A stretch of DNA of 64,000 nt, taken from Sinorhizobium garamanticum. Its GTDB lineage: Bacteria > Pseudomonadota > Alphaproteobacteria > Rhizobiales > Rhizobiaceae. The stretch lies in NCBI RefSeq assembly GCF_029892065.1, contig NZ_CP120374.1, positions 1,054,001 through 1,118,000 of the forward strand, in the 5' to 3' direction. The translations under genes were made by a program, and so were the position numbers. This document shows, one piece after another, positions 45,880-53,729 of the stretch (the stretch's first letter is position 1; each line of letters starts with the position of its first letter). The notes under the pieces are model-generated. The model did no database searches and was not told the origin of the DNA. It saw nothing but the letters and a program-made list of their open reading frames with translations.

Positions 45880-47334
45880 ATGAAGTTGAACGACAGGGAA
45901 CTTTTTCGGCAAGAGGGCCTCATCGACGGAGCCTGGCTGGCCGCAGCCTCCGGTAGGACCGTCGACGTATTCGACCCCGCCAGTGGGACGCGCCTCGGCA
46001 CCATTCCGGACATGGGCGAAGAGGAAACGCGAGCCGCCATCGACGCCGCCAATGCCGCGTTCAGACCGTGGAAGAAGAAGACGCATGCCGAGCGCGCCGC
46101 ATTACTTGAGCGCTGGTATGCGCTGATGATCGAGAACCTCGAGGATCTGGCGCTGCTCCTGACGATGGAACAGGGCAAGCCGCTCGACGAAGCGCGCGTC
46201 GAGATCCGTTACGGCGCTTCCTTCGTCAAATGGTTCGCCGAAGAAGCCCGCCGCATCGGCGGCCACACCATCCCCTCGCCGACGGCAGATCGCCGCATCG
46301 TCGTTTTGAAGGAGGCGGTCGGCGTCTGCGCCATCGTGACGCCGTGGAACTTCCCCAACGCAATGATTACACGCAAAGTGGCACCCGCCCTGGCGGCCGG
46401 CTGCACGGTGGTGATCAAGCCCTCGGAGTTCACGCCGTTTTCAGCGCTCGCCCTCGGAGTTCTGGCAGAGCGCGCCGGCATTCCCGCCGGCGTGATCAAC
46501 ATCGTCACCGGCATGCCGACCGCAATCGGCAACGAGTTCATGGCGAACGAAACAGTGCGCAAGATCTCCTTTACGGGCTCGACGCGTGTCGGGTCGCTCT
46601 TGATGCGAGGTGCGGCTGACAGCGTCAAGCGGCTATCGCTCGAACTCGGCGGCAACGCCCCCTTCATCGTCTTCGACGACGCCGATCTTGATCTGGCGGT
46701 CGAGGGCGCGATCGCGTCCAAATTCCGCAATGGCGGCCAGACCTGCGTCTGTGCCAACCGCATCCTGGTGCAGGCCGGCGTCTATGACGCCTTCGCCGAG
46801 AAGCTCGGCGCCCGCGTCAGTGCGATGAAGGTCGGCCCAGGTACGGAACCCGGCATCGCCATTGGACCGATGATCAATGATGCGGCGATCGACAAGATCA
46901 ACCGTCATGTCGAGGACGCGATTGCCAAGGGAGCCAAGGTTGCGGCGCGCGGCAGGTCGGTCCCGGAGGGGAGACAATATACGGCCCCAATCGTACTCAC
47001 CGGCGCCACCGCCGACATGTTGCTTGCCAGCGAAGAGACCTTCGGTCCCGTCGCACCGCTCTTCCGCTTCGAGACGGAGGACGAGGCAATCGCCACCGCC
47101 AACGGAACGCCCTTCGGCTTGGCTGCCTATTTCTATACCGAGAGCCTGAGACGCTCCTGGCGCGTGGCGGAAGCGCTCGAATTCGGCATGGTCGGCCTCA
47201 ACACCGGCGCCATCTCCACCGAAGTCGCCCCCTTCGGCGGCGTCAAGCAATCCGGCCTTGGCCGAGAAGGCGCCCAAGTCGGCATCGAGGAATATCTCGA
47301 GATGAAGAGCTTCCACATCGGCGGGCTGGACTAG
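45880..47334 (+). CDS. gabD: succinate-semialdehyde dehydrogenase-type enzyme
   Basis: Aldehyde dehydrogenase of 484 residues, matching GabD in length and motifs. Catalytic Cys289 (NGGQTCVCANRI) and Glu255 (SLELGGNAPFIV) are intact, and the Cys pair separated by one residue is the redox-switch feature of GabD enzymes. The cofactor loop ISFTGSTRVGSLLM and the C-terminal GVKQSGLGREGAQVGIEEYL complete the pattern. It would feed succinate into the TCA cycle. GGAGCAGGATA precedes the ATG, 19 bases after the upstream gene. Confidence 0.88.
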   Translation: MKLNDRELFRQEGLIDGAWLAAASGRTVDVFDPASGTRLGTIPDMGEEETRAAIDAANAAFRPWKKKTHAERAALLERWYALMIENLEDLALLLTMEQGKPLDEARVEIRYGASFVKWFAEEARRIGGHTIPSPTADRRIVVLKEAVGVCAIVTPWNFPNAMITRKVAPALAAGCTVVIKPSEFTPFSALALGVLAERAGIPAGVINIVTGMPTAIGNEFMANETVRKISFTGSTRVGSLLMRGAADSVKRLSLELGGNAPFIVFDDADLDLAVEGAIASKFRNGGQTCVCANRILVQAGVYDAFAEKLGARVSAMKVGPGTEPGIAIGPMINDAAIDKINRHVEDAIAKGAKVAARGRSVPEGRQYTAPIVLTGATADMLLASEETFGPVAPLFRFETEDEAIATANGTPFGLAAYFYTESLRRSWRVAEALEFGMVGLNTGAISTEVAPFGGVKQSGLGREGAQVGIEEYLEMKSFHIGGLD

Positions 47335-47420
47335 GACCTATGAATTGGTCGTAGCGTCACGACTGCATTTGAGGTGAAACCGAATTACAGCCTGACGATC
47401 TTCTCGCCAAGGAACTGTCT

Positions 47421-47708
47421 TCACCTTTGGTCAAGGAGCCAGTCGGCGTGGTCGGCTGCAAGCCCCTCTTGTTCCCAAGCTTGAAGAGAGCCGTAAACGC
47501 GCGTTTCTGGCCAGCGCGCGTCGCGTTCTTGACTTTGGATCCAGGTTAAGTGGACCATTGCTACCCTTCCGTCTTCAAGCTGATAGAGAGCGTCGTCGCA
47601 GTCAAACCGGCGGGCGAATAGCTTCGCGCTGGTCCGGTAGAGAGGATGTCCGGGCCCGGTTTCCCGTGCAAGTTCTGACTCCCAGGCTAGCAAGTATGCT
47701 TCGTCCAT
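47421..47708 (-). CDS. conserved small hypothetical protein
   Basis: Soluble acidic protein of 95 residues, MDEAYLLAWESELARETGPG followed by HPLYRTSAKLFARRFDCDDA and a WPETRVYGSLQAWEQEGLAADH ending. Proteins of this kind occur in many proteobacteria, where they are uncharacterised. ATG 47708 is preferred because it begins the conserved part; the upstream in-frame extension from 47828 looks non-coding. It stands alone on the minus strand with no operon partner. Confidence 0.65.
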   Translation of the reverse strand: MDEAYLLAWESELARETGPGHPLYRTSAKLFARRFDCDDALYQLEDGRVAMVHLTWIQSQERDARWPETRVYGSLQAWEQEGLAADHADWLLDQR

Positions 47709-47916
47709 GGAGGTCCGGACTGGTTCCCAAGGTTCACGCCATTTCACGGGATCTCTCCAAGACTTGCTTGCATCACTACAAGTCAGTTGCGACTGCTCGG
47801 TTATGCAATTGATCGACGTCAGTTGCAATGTCCGGAGTAGCGCATCTCGGTTTACGTCGCTTGACGATTCCGTGCTGGCGCAAATCGTGATTCAAGACTG
47901 GCAGGAGGACCTGCCC

Positions 47917-48011
47917 ATGCGAGATCATTATTGGCTCAGCGAGGCCCCGCTCGAGCGCATCAAGCCGCACTTCCCGCGGCCCCACGGTGTGCCACGCGTC
48001 GACGACCGCCG
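47917..48011 (+). mobile_element. truncated IS5-family transposase start
   Basis: The frame from ATG 47917, behind GGAGGACCTGCCC, reads MRDHYWLSEAPLERIKPHFP and continues to VPRVDDRRV before hitting a stop. This is the N-terminal segment of IS5-family transposases (the DUF4096 start, normally continuing LSGI). About 32 residues remain; the rest of the transposase and the right end are gone. The left inverted repeat probably lies between 47840 and 47900 but cannot be delimited. Confidence 0.75.
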
Positions 48012-48021
48012 TGTAAGGAGT

Positions 48022-48069
48022 AGAGCGGGATGCGTGCGGAAGGCCGCCGTCCTTTCCTCATCCCGCGCT
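48022..48069. repeat. RIME-like rhizobial intergenic palindrome
   Basis: The sequence starts AGAGCGGGATGCGTGCGGA (from 48022) and ends CCTTTCCTCATCCCGCGCT, forming a long imperfect palindrome with GCGGGATG/CATCCCGC arms at 48025-48032 and 48059-48066. It resembles the first palindrome of the Rhizobium-specific intergenic mosaic element RIME1. It begins right where the IS5 remnant ends. Confidence 0.65.
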
Positions 48070-48152
48070 TAAGCGCGCGAGGCGCTTCAGCTCTTTCGGC
48101 AAGACCGCTGCACACTTTGGGCGCACGCCAGGCTAAATCTTCCAAACAAAAA

Positions 48153-48184
48153 TGGCGCGAACCTGCCCGGTCCGCGCCACTTTT
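48153..48184 (-). terminator. terminator of the minus-strand FAD oxidase operon
   Basis: TGGCGCG (48153-48159) pairs with CGCGCCA (48173-48179), with an inner ACC/GGT pairing, and is flanked by A-runs on the left and TTTTT on the right. It begins 18 bases after the stop of the minus-strand oxidase and in that direction ends in a T-run. The symmetric tails would also stop plus-strand transcripts. Confidence 0.75.
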
Positions 48185-48201
48185 TCATACGCCCTTGCTG
48201 T

Positions 48202-49476
48202 CTACTGGAACCTGTCCAGCATCTTGTAATACATGCCGACGAGCGGCAGGAACCAGGGCTTCCCGAAATGTCCGGGCACCGCCGGCCATTCGAGACCCTT
48301 CAGCGGGTTGCGGTCCGGCCGGTCGAGGATCGCGTCCGCCATGATCATGCCGAGATGCGTCGAAAGCTGCGCCCCATGGCCGGAATAGCCCATGGCGTAC
48401 CAAACCCCGTCATGATAGCCGGCGCGGGGGAAGCGGTCCTTGGTCATGTCGACGAGTCCGCCCCAGCAATAGTCGATCTCGACATTGGCAAGCTGCGGAA
48501 AGATCTCGGCAAGGCTCGCTTTGAGGATCGCGCCGCTTTTCGCGTCCGAGCGCTGGTCGGACGTCGCCGAGAAGCGGGCGCGGCCGCCGAAGATCAGTCG
48601 GTTGTCGGGTGAAAGCCTGAAATAATTGCCGATGTTCATCGACGTGACGCAGGTGCGGTTACCCGGCATGCTCGCCGCGATCTCCGCCGCTGTCAGCGGC
48701 CGGGTGGCGATGATGAAGCTGCCGACGGCGATGATGCGGCGACGAAAATAGCCGAAGGTCGAAGGCGTGTAGGCGCCGGTGGCGACAATCACCGCATCCG
48801 CGGTGACGCTGCCGCGCGATGTTTTCAGATGATGACGGCTGCCCGCCTGCCGATGCTCGGTGACCGCTGCGTTCTCGAAAACCATGGCGCCGTGGCGCGC
48901 TGCCGCTTCGGCGAGGCCGACGACATAGCGCCCCATATGCATCATCGCGCTCTTCTTCGAGAGCATCGCCCCGAAGAAGGGCGAGCCGACTTCCTGCTTC
49001 AGATCCTCTGCGCTGAGAAGAGCGGTATCGGGATCCACCTCCGCATGCACAGCCTCGAAGTTACGGGCGATCGCATCGAAATGCTGCGGCTTGGAGGCGA
49101 GCTTCAGCTTGCCGGCGCGGCGGAAATTGCAGTCGATACCTTCTTCGGCAATCAGCGCTTCGATTGAATCGACCGAATGGTCAAACGCCCTGTAAAGCGC
49201 AATCGCCCGCTCCTTACCAAGCTCCGCCTTGGCCGCGAGATAGCTGTGCGCCAGCCCGTTGTTGAGGTGTCCGCCATTTCGGCCGGAGGCGCCCCAGCCG
49301 ACCTTCTCCGCCTCCAGCACGACGACCTTGGCGCCCGCCTTGGCGAGCTGCCGCGCCGCACTGAGGCCGGTGAAGCCACCGCCGATTACGGCGACGTCGT
49401 AGTGGCCATCGACCGGGCCCTGAGCAGCCCCGGCAAAGGCCGGGGCAGTGTCGTGCCAGTAGGAGACGAATTTCAT
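48202..49476 (-). CDS. FAD-dependent amine/amino acid oxidoreductase (PuuB/OrdL-like)
   Basis: DAO-fold flavoprotein of 424 residues. The FAD motif VAVIGGGFTGLSAARQLAKAGAKVVVLEAE is followed by GWGASGRNGGHLNNGLA, a pattern of gamma-glutamylputrescine oxidase-type enzymes, and the C-terminal MGYSGHGAQLSTHLGMIMAD binds the flavin. ATG 49476 is chosen over an upstream in-frame extension because AGAAGGCGG precedes it and the fold starts soon after. The gene follows a HAD hydrolase gene by 17 bases, so they share a transcript. Confidence 0.87.
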   Translation of the reverse strand: MKFVSYWHDTAPAFAGAAQGPVDGHYDVAVIGGGFTGLSAARQLAKAGAKVVVLEAEKVGWGASGRNGGHLNNGLAHSYLAAKAELGKERAIALYRAFDHSVDSIEALIAEEGIDCNFRRAGKLKLASKPQHFDAIARNFEAVHAEVDPDTALLSAEDLKQEVGSPFFGAMLSKKSAMMHMGRYVVGLAEAAARHGAMVFENAAVTEHRQAGSRHHLKTSRGSVTADAVIVATGAYTPSTFGYFRRRIIAVGSFIIATRPLTAAEIAASMPGNRTCVTSMNIGNYFRLSPDNRLIFGGRARFSATSDQRSDAKSGAILKASLAEIFPQLANVEIDYCWGGLVDMTKDRFPRAGYHDGVWYAMGYSGHGAQLSTHLGMIMADAILDRPDRNPLKGLEWPAVPGHFGKPWFLPLVGMYYKMLDRFQ

Positions 49477-49493
49477 GGCGGACCGCCTTCTCT

Positions 49494-50162
49494 CTAAAGC
49501 CCGACGACGCCCGGCAGACCGGAGATATCGGCGATCTCGACATAACCGTAATAGGGATTGGCCGGCTCGTGGCCACGATTGACCCACACCTTATTCTTGA
49601 TGCCGAGGTCATGTGCCGACATCAGGTCGTAGCGGAAGGAGGACGAGCAGTGGAGAATGTCCTCCGGGCCGCAACCCAGCATGTCGAACATGTATTCGAA
49701 CGCCTTGAAGCGGGGCTTGTAGGCCTGCGCCTGTTCGGCGGTATAGACCGCATGGAAGGGCGCGCCAAGCTTTTCGACATTCGACATGATCTGCGAATTC
49801 ATCGCGTTCGACAGGATCACCAGCGGGATCTCCTTGGCGACCTTGGCAAGCCCCGCCGGCACGTCTGCATGCGGACCCCAGGTCGGCACGCGCTCATAGA
49901 CCATCCGCGCGGCTTCATCGCGGAATTTGATGCCGTTGCGCTTGCAGGTCCGTTCGAGCGAATTGCGGACGACCTCGGCATAGGGCTTCCAGTCTCCCAG
50001 GACCTCGTCGAGGCGATAGGCCGCGAAATTCCTGATGAATTCAGCCATGTGCGCCTCGTCGAGCTGCTCTCCATAGAGGTCGCGGGCCGCTTCCGCCATC
50101 TGGAAATTCGTCAGCGTGCCATAGCAGTCGAAGGTGATGTATTTCGGACGGAAGGTCGTCAT
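49494..50162 (-). CDS. haloacid dehalogenase-type HAD hydrolase, copy 1
   Basis: HAD hydrolase of 222 residues, close to type II haloacid dehalogenases. Motif I is YITFDCYGTL, with the nucleophile Asp but Tyr in place of the second Asp, as in dehalogenases and not phosphatases. Motif II is VILSNAMNS, the Lys lies in AQAYKPRFKAFEYMFDML, and motif III is HCSSSFRYDLMSAHDLG. ATG 50162 is preferred to ATG 50168 because AAGGA is then seven bases away. It is co-transcribed with the FAD oxidase. A dehalogenase pairing with an oxidase is often seen in rhizobial amine loci, where the reaction is usually unproven. Confidence 0.85.
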   Translation of the reverse strand: MTTFRPKYITFDCYGTLTNFQMAEAARDLYGEQLDEAHMAEFIRNFAAYRLDEVLGDWKPYAEVVRNSLERTCKRNGIKFRDEAARMVYERVPTWGPHADVPAGLAKVAKEIPLVILSNAMNSQIMSNVEKLGAPFHAVYTAEQAQAYKPRFKAFEYMFDMLGCGPEDILHCSSSFRYDLMSAHDLGIKNKVWVNRGHEPANPYYGYVEIADISGLPGVVGL

Positions 50163-50479
50163 ATGCATATCCTTGAAAGAACGGGGCCAGGTATTCTGTA
50201 AGGATCATAGACGCTGCGCCTTCCATCGCCTCGCCTGATTTGGCGGCGTTCGAAGCAGAATCTATCGTATCGAGAGCCGGCTTTGGCAGAAGGTTGTGTG
50301 GCCTGCTGGTGGTCGGCTCCGTCTTCCGCCTGGGCGCGCGCCCAGCGCTCTTCCCTGCCAGCATAAGATGCGGCGACGCATGAGAGCAAAGCTATAAGAT
50401 ACCGCGCGGGCCGCGGCCTTCAGACGATCTGCCGGCCGGCACTCCTGCAGACTTGCGGGCAGAAAATGAAGGAAATGCC
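50163..50479. other. divergent promoter region
   Basis: These 317 bases separate the HAD/FAD oxidase operon (minus) from the GNAT/aminotransferase operon (plus) and must contain both promoters. TATAAGAT at about 50391 could be a -10 element for the plus strand, but no good -35 box fits. No gene is supported. Confidence 0.45.
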
Positions 50480-51313
50480 ATGCAGACAAGTCAGATCGAT
50501 ATTGCCGCCTTCGGGTCTGAGCATCTGGAAGCCGCCGTCAAGCTCTCCCGGCAGGCCGGCTGGCCACATCGCCTTGAAGATTGGCACATGGCGCTGAGCC
50601 TGAGCGAAGGCGTCGTCGCGATTGAGGGCGACCGGGTCGTCGGCACTGTGCTCGTCACCCAATACAAGGCGGATTGCGCGACCATCAACATGGTGATCGT
50701 CGACGAGACGATGCGCGGCCGCGGCCTCGGTCGCAAGCTGATGGACGCGGCGTTGCGGCTCGCGGCCGATCGTCCGCTCAGGCTTGTGGCAACGACTGAG
50801 GGCATGCCGCTATACGAAAAGCTCGGCTTCTGCGAGACGGGTCGCGTATTGCAGCATCAGGGTCTCGTCAGAGAAATCGCCACGCCTGGGCAAACGGAGC
50901 AGGCGGCAGCGGCAGACATTGAAGCGATCGCCGCACTCGACCGCCTCGCCTTCGGCGCCGACCGTGAAGAGCTGATTGCCTACCTCGCCAAGGTCGGCGA
51001 CTTCGCGGTGATCCGCCGAAACGGCCGCGTTTCCGGCTTCGGCGCCATCCGCACCTTCGGTCGCGGTGAGGTCGTCGGACCCGTCGTTGCCGGCAGTCTC
51101 GATGACGCCAAGGCGCTCATCGCACATTTCATCGCCCGCAGACCAGGCCGCTTTCTCCGGGTCGATACCACTGGCGACACGGCCATTTCGCCCTGGCTTG
51201 CCGAACAGGGGCTGGCCCATGTCGGCGGCGGCATCGCCATGATGAAGCCGCAGATACCCCGTGCCGCCGATGTCGCCACAACCTTCGCCCTCGCCAACCA
51301 GGCGCTCGGCTGA
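50480..51313 (+). CDS. two-domain GNAT-family acetyltransferase, copy 2
   Basis: Protein of 277 residues. The first GNAT domain has the acetyl-CoA motif VDETMRGRGLGRKLMDAALRL (R/Q-x-x-G-x-G/A) and ends MPLYEKLGFCETG; the second half repeats a degenerate GNAT fold (GRVSGFGAIRTFGRGEVVGP). It is a paralogue of the protein at 39523-40503. ATG 50480 has AAGGAAATGCC ahead. The aminotransferase gene starts 14 bases after its stop. Acetylation of an amine or amino acid substrate of the same pathway is plausible. Confidence 0.82.
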   Translation: MQTSQIDIAAFGSEHLEAAVKLSRQAGWPHRLEDWHMALSLSEGVVAIEGDRVVGTVLVTQYKADCATINMVIVDETMRGRGLGRKLMDAALRLAADRPLRLVATTEGMPLYEKLGFCETGRVLQHQGLVREIATPGQTEQAAAADIEAIAALDRLAFGADREELIAYLAKVGDFAVIRRNGRVSGFGAIRTFGRGEVVGPVVAGSLDDAKALIAHFIARRPGRFLRVDTTGDTAISPWLAEQGLAHVGGGIAMMKPQIPRAADVATTFALANQALG

Positions 51314-51326
51314 TCCGGAGATCGTC

Positions 51327-52703
51327 ATGTACAGCAATTCCCTCATCGAACTCGATCGTGCCCACCTTATCCACCCGGTCGCCTCCTATCGCGGCCATGA
51401 AAAACTCGGCGTGCGCGTGCTCGCCGCCGCCAGGGGTGCGACGGTCACCGACGCCTCGGGCAAGCAACTGATCGACGGCTTTGCCGGCCTCTGGTGCGTC
51501 AATGCCGGCTATGGCCATGAAGCGATCGTCGAAGCGGCGGCTCGTCAGATGCGCGAGCTTCCCTATGCCACGGCCTATTTCGGCCTCGGCTCCGAGCCCG
51601 CGATCCGCCTTGCCTCGGAACTGGCCGAGCGCGCGCCGGGCGATCTCAACCACATCTATTTCACGCTCGGCGGCTCCGACGCCGTAGACAGCACGATCCG
51701 CTTCATCCGCTACTATTGGATTGCCCGCGGCGAGCCGCAACGCGACCAGTTCATCTCGGTCGAACAGGGCTATCACGGCTCATCGACCGTCGGCGCCGGC
51801 CTGACCGCGTTACCGGCCTTCCATGCCGGCTTCGGCATTCCCTTCGACTGGCAGCACAAAATTCCGTCTCACTATGTGTACCGCAATCCGGTGGGCGAGG
51901 ATCCGCAGGCGATCATCGCGGCCTCGCTGGCCGCGCTCAGGCGCAAGGTCGAGGAAATCGGTTCCGAGCGCGTCGCCGCCTTCTATGCCGAACCGATTCA
52001 GGGCTCGGGCGGCGTGCTGGTCCCGCCCAAGGGCTGGATGAAAGCGATGCGCGAACTCTGCCGCGAACTCGGCATTCTCTTCGTTGCCGACGAGGTGATC
52101 ACCGGCTTCGGGCGCACCGGGCCGCTCTTTGCCTCAACCGAGGACGAGATCGTCCCGGATTTCATCACCGCGGCTAAAGGCCTCACGTCCGGCTATGTGC
52201 CGATGGGGGCCGTCTTCATGGCCGACCATGTTTACCAGACGATCGCCGAAGGCGCCGGCGCTTCCGCCGTCGGCCACGGCTACACCTATTCGGCGCATCC
52301 GGTCAGCGCCGCTGTCGGCCTAGAGGTGCTGAAGCTCTACGAGAACGGCCTCTTGGAGAACGGCGTCAAGGCCGGTGCCCGGCTGATGGAAGGTCTCGAA
52401 AGCCTGAGGGACCACCCGCTTGTCGGCGATGTGCGCGGCCGCGGCATGCTGGCTGCCATCGAGCTCGTCGTCGACAAGGCGAGGAAGACCCCCTTGCCGG
52501 CAGCCGCGGAGCCGGCGCGCCGCATTTTCGACCGCGCCTGGGAAAACGGTCTCGTTATCCGCGCCTTCGCCAATGGCGTGCTCGGCTACGCGCCGCCACT
52601 CTGCTGCACCGAAGCAGAGATCGACGCGATCGTCGAGCGCACGCGCGCGACGCTCGACGAGACATTGGAAGATCCAGATGTCCGCAAGGTTTTGAACGCC
52701 TGA
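51327..52703 (+). CDS. class III PLP-dependent aminotransferase (omega-amino acid/polyamine type)
   Basis: Aminotransferase of 458 residues. The PLP lysine is Lys284 in TAAKGLTSGYVPMGA, and the upstream LFVADEVITGFGRTG motif holds the cofactor-binding Asp. The N-terminal GFAGLWCVNAGYGHEAIVEA and YFTLGGSDAVDSTIRF segments are typical of omega-amino acid:pyruvate or putrescine/spermidine transaminases such as SpuC. GGAGATCGTC precedes ATG 51327. Substrates probably carry a terminal amine, which fits the oxidases and importer nearby. Confidence 0.88.
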   Translation: MYSNSLIELDRAHLIHPVASYRGHEKLGVRVLAAARGATVTDASGKQLIDGFAGLWCVNAGYGHEAIVEAAARQMRELPYATAYFGLGSEPAIRLASELAERAPGDLNHIYFTLGGSDAVDSTIRFIRYYWIARGEPQRDQFISVEQGYHGSSTVGAGLTALPAFHAGFGIPFDWQHKIPSHYVYRNPVGEDPQAIIAASLAALRRKVEEIGSERVAAFYAEPIQGSGGVLVPPKGWMKAMRELCRELGILFVADEVITGFGRTGPLFASTEDEIVPDFITAAKGLTSGYVPMGAVFMADHVYQTIAEGAGASAVGHGYTYSAHPVSAAVGLEVLKLYENGLLENGVKAGARLMEGLESLRDHPLVGDVRGRGMLAAIELVVDKARKTPLPAAAEPARRIFDRAWENGLVIRAFANGVLGYAPPLCCTEAEIDAIVERTRATLDETLEDPDVRKVLNA

Positions 52704-52711
52704 GGGATCGG

Positions 52712-52727
52712 CCGCGATATATCGCGG
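52712..52727. repeat. perfect 16-base palindrome after the aminotransferase gene
   Basis: CCGCGATATATCGCGG is fully self-complementary and lies eight bases after the aminotransferase stop. A second inverted repeat follows, TGCCGCGC (52750-52757) with GCGCGGCA (52782-52789). Either a regulatory site or part of a transcript-end structure is possible. Confidence 0.4.
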
Positions 52728-52945
52728 AACGGTCATATTCGAAATTTTGTGCCGCGCTATGGCGACTTTTCGGAGACTCCGGCGCGGCATAGATGCCAAA
52801 CTCAAATGCAAGGAAAGCGGCCGGAGCCCAGCATAGGCGGCCTTTCCAGCAAGAGCGGGGAAAACATCCCGCCATCGGGAACAGAATATTCTTCTCTTCA
52901 TGAAGTTGGCGCTCCGACCCGGGCGCCAAAAACTGGGGAACTGAT

Positions 52946-53659
52946 GTGCGCAAGAGCCTTCCGGAATTCAAATACATGACGTTCGACGTCGTCGGCACGC
53001 TGATCGACTTCGAAGGCGGCCTCAAGGAATGTCTCGCCGGCATCGCCGCCGAGGCAGGTGTGACAATCGACGGCGAGAAGGCGCTGAGCCTTTACCGCGC
53101 GGCGCGCTACTCCAAGGACGCCGACCTCTTCCCAGACGATCTCGTGCGCGTCTATCTTGAAATCGCGCCAAAGCTCGGCCTGCCGGCGGACCGCAGATAC
53201 GGCGAGCGCCTCAGGGATTCCGCCAGGAACTGGAAGGCCTTTGCAGACAGCGCTGAAGCGCTGGCGCGCCTTGCCAAGGACTACCGGCTCATCGCAATGA
53301 CCAATGCCCGCCGCTGGGCCTTCGATTTCTTCGCAAGCGAGCTTGGCAACCCCTTTCACGCCGCCTTCACGGCAGACGACACTGGCACCGAAAAACCGGA
53401 TCCTGTCTTCTTCGAGAGGGTCTTCGACTTCATAGCTTCGGAAGGAAATTCGAAGGACGACATCCTGCATGTCGCCCAGAGCCAGTACCACGACATCGGC
53501 ATCTCGCGGAAGCTTGGGCTGACCAACTGCTGGATCGAGCGGCGGCACGCGCAGAAAGGTTACGGCGGCACCATCGAGCCGGCCGAATTCACCAAGCCCG
53601 ACTACCACTTCACTTCTATGGCCGGCCTTGCCGATGCCGTGGCCGTCGCACGCAACTGA
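52946..53659 (+). CDS. haloacid dehalogenase-type HAD hydrolase, copy 2
   Basis: HAD hydrolase of 237 residues. Motif I reads YMTFDVVGTL, with the nucleophilic Asp and Val at the second acidic position. LIAMTNARRWAFDFF is motif II, TGTEKPDPVFFERVFDF contains the conserved Lys, and HVAQSQYHDIGISRKLG is motif III. It begins with GTG 52946 after GGGGAACTGAT. It is distinct from copy 1 (49494-50162), with which it shares only the fold-level motifs. It lies directly upstream of the ABC importer genes. Confidence 0.83.
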   Translation: MRKSLPEFKYMTFDVVGTLIDFEGGLKECLAGIAAEAGVTIDGEKALSLYRAARYSKDADLFPDDLVRVYLEIAPKLGLPADRRYGERLRDSARNWKAFADSAEALARLAKDYRLIAMTNARRWAFDFFASELGNPFHAAFTADDTGTEKPDPVFFERVFDFIASEGNSKDDILHVAQSQYHDIGISRKLGLTNCWIERRHAQKGYGGTIEPAEFTKPDYHFTSMAGLADAVAVARN

Positions 53660-53729
53660 CCAGTTCACCGGATCGGGTCCAAGCCTACGCAAGACGGGCA
53701 GCCCGCCAACAGACAAAAAGGGGAATGAC

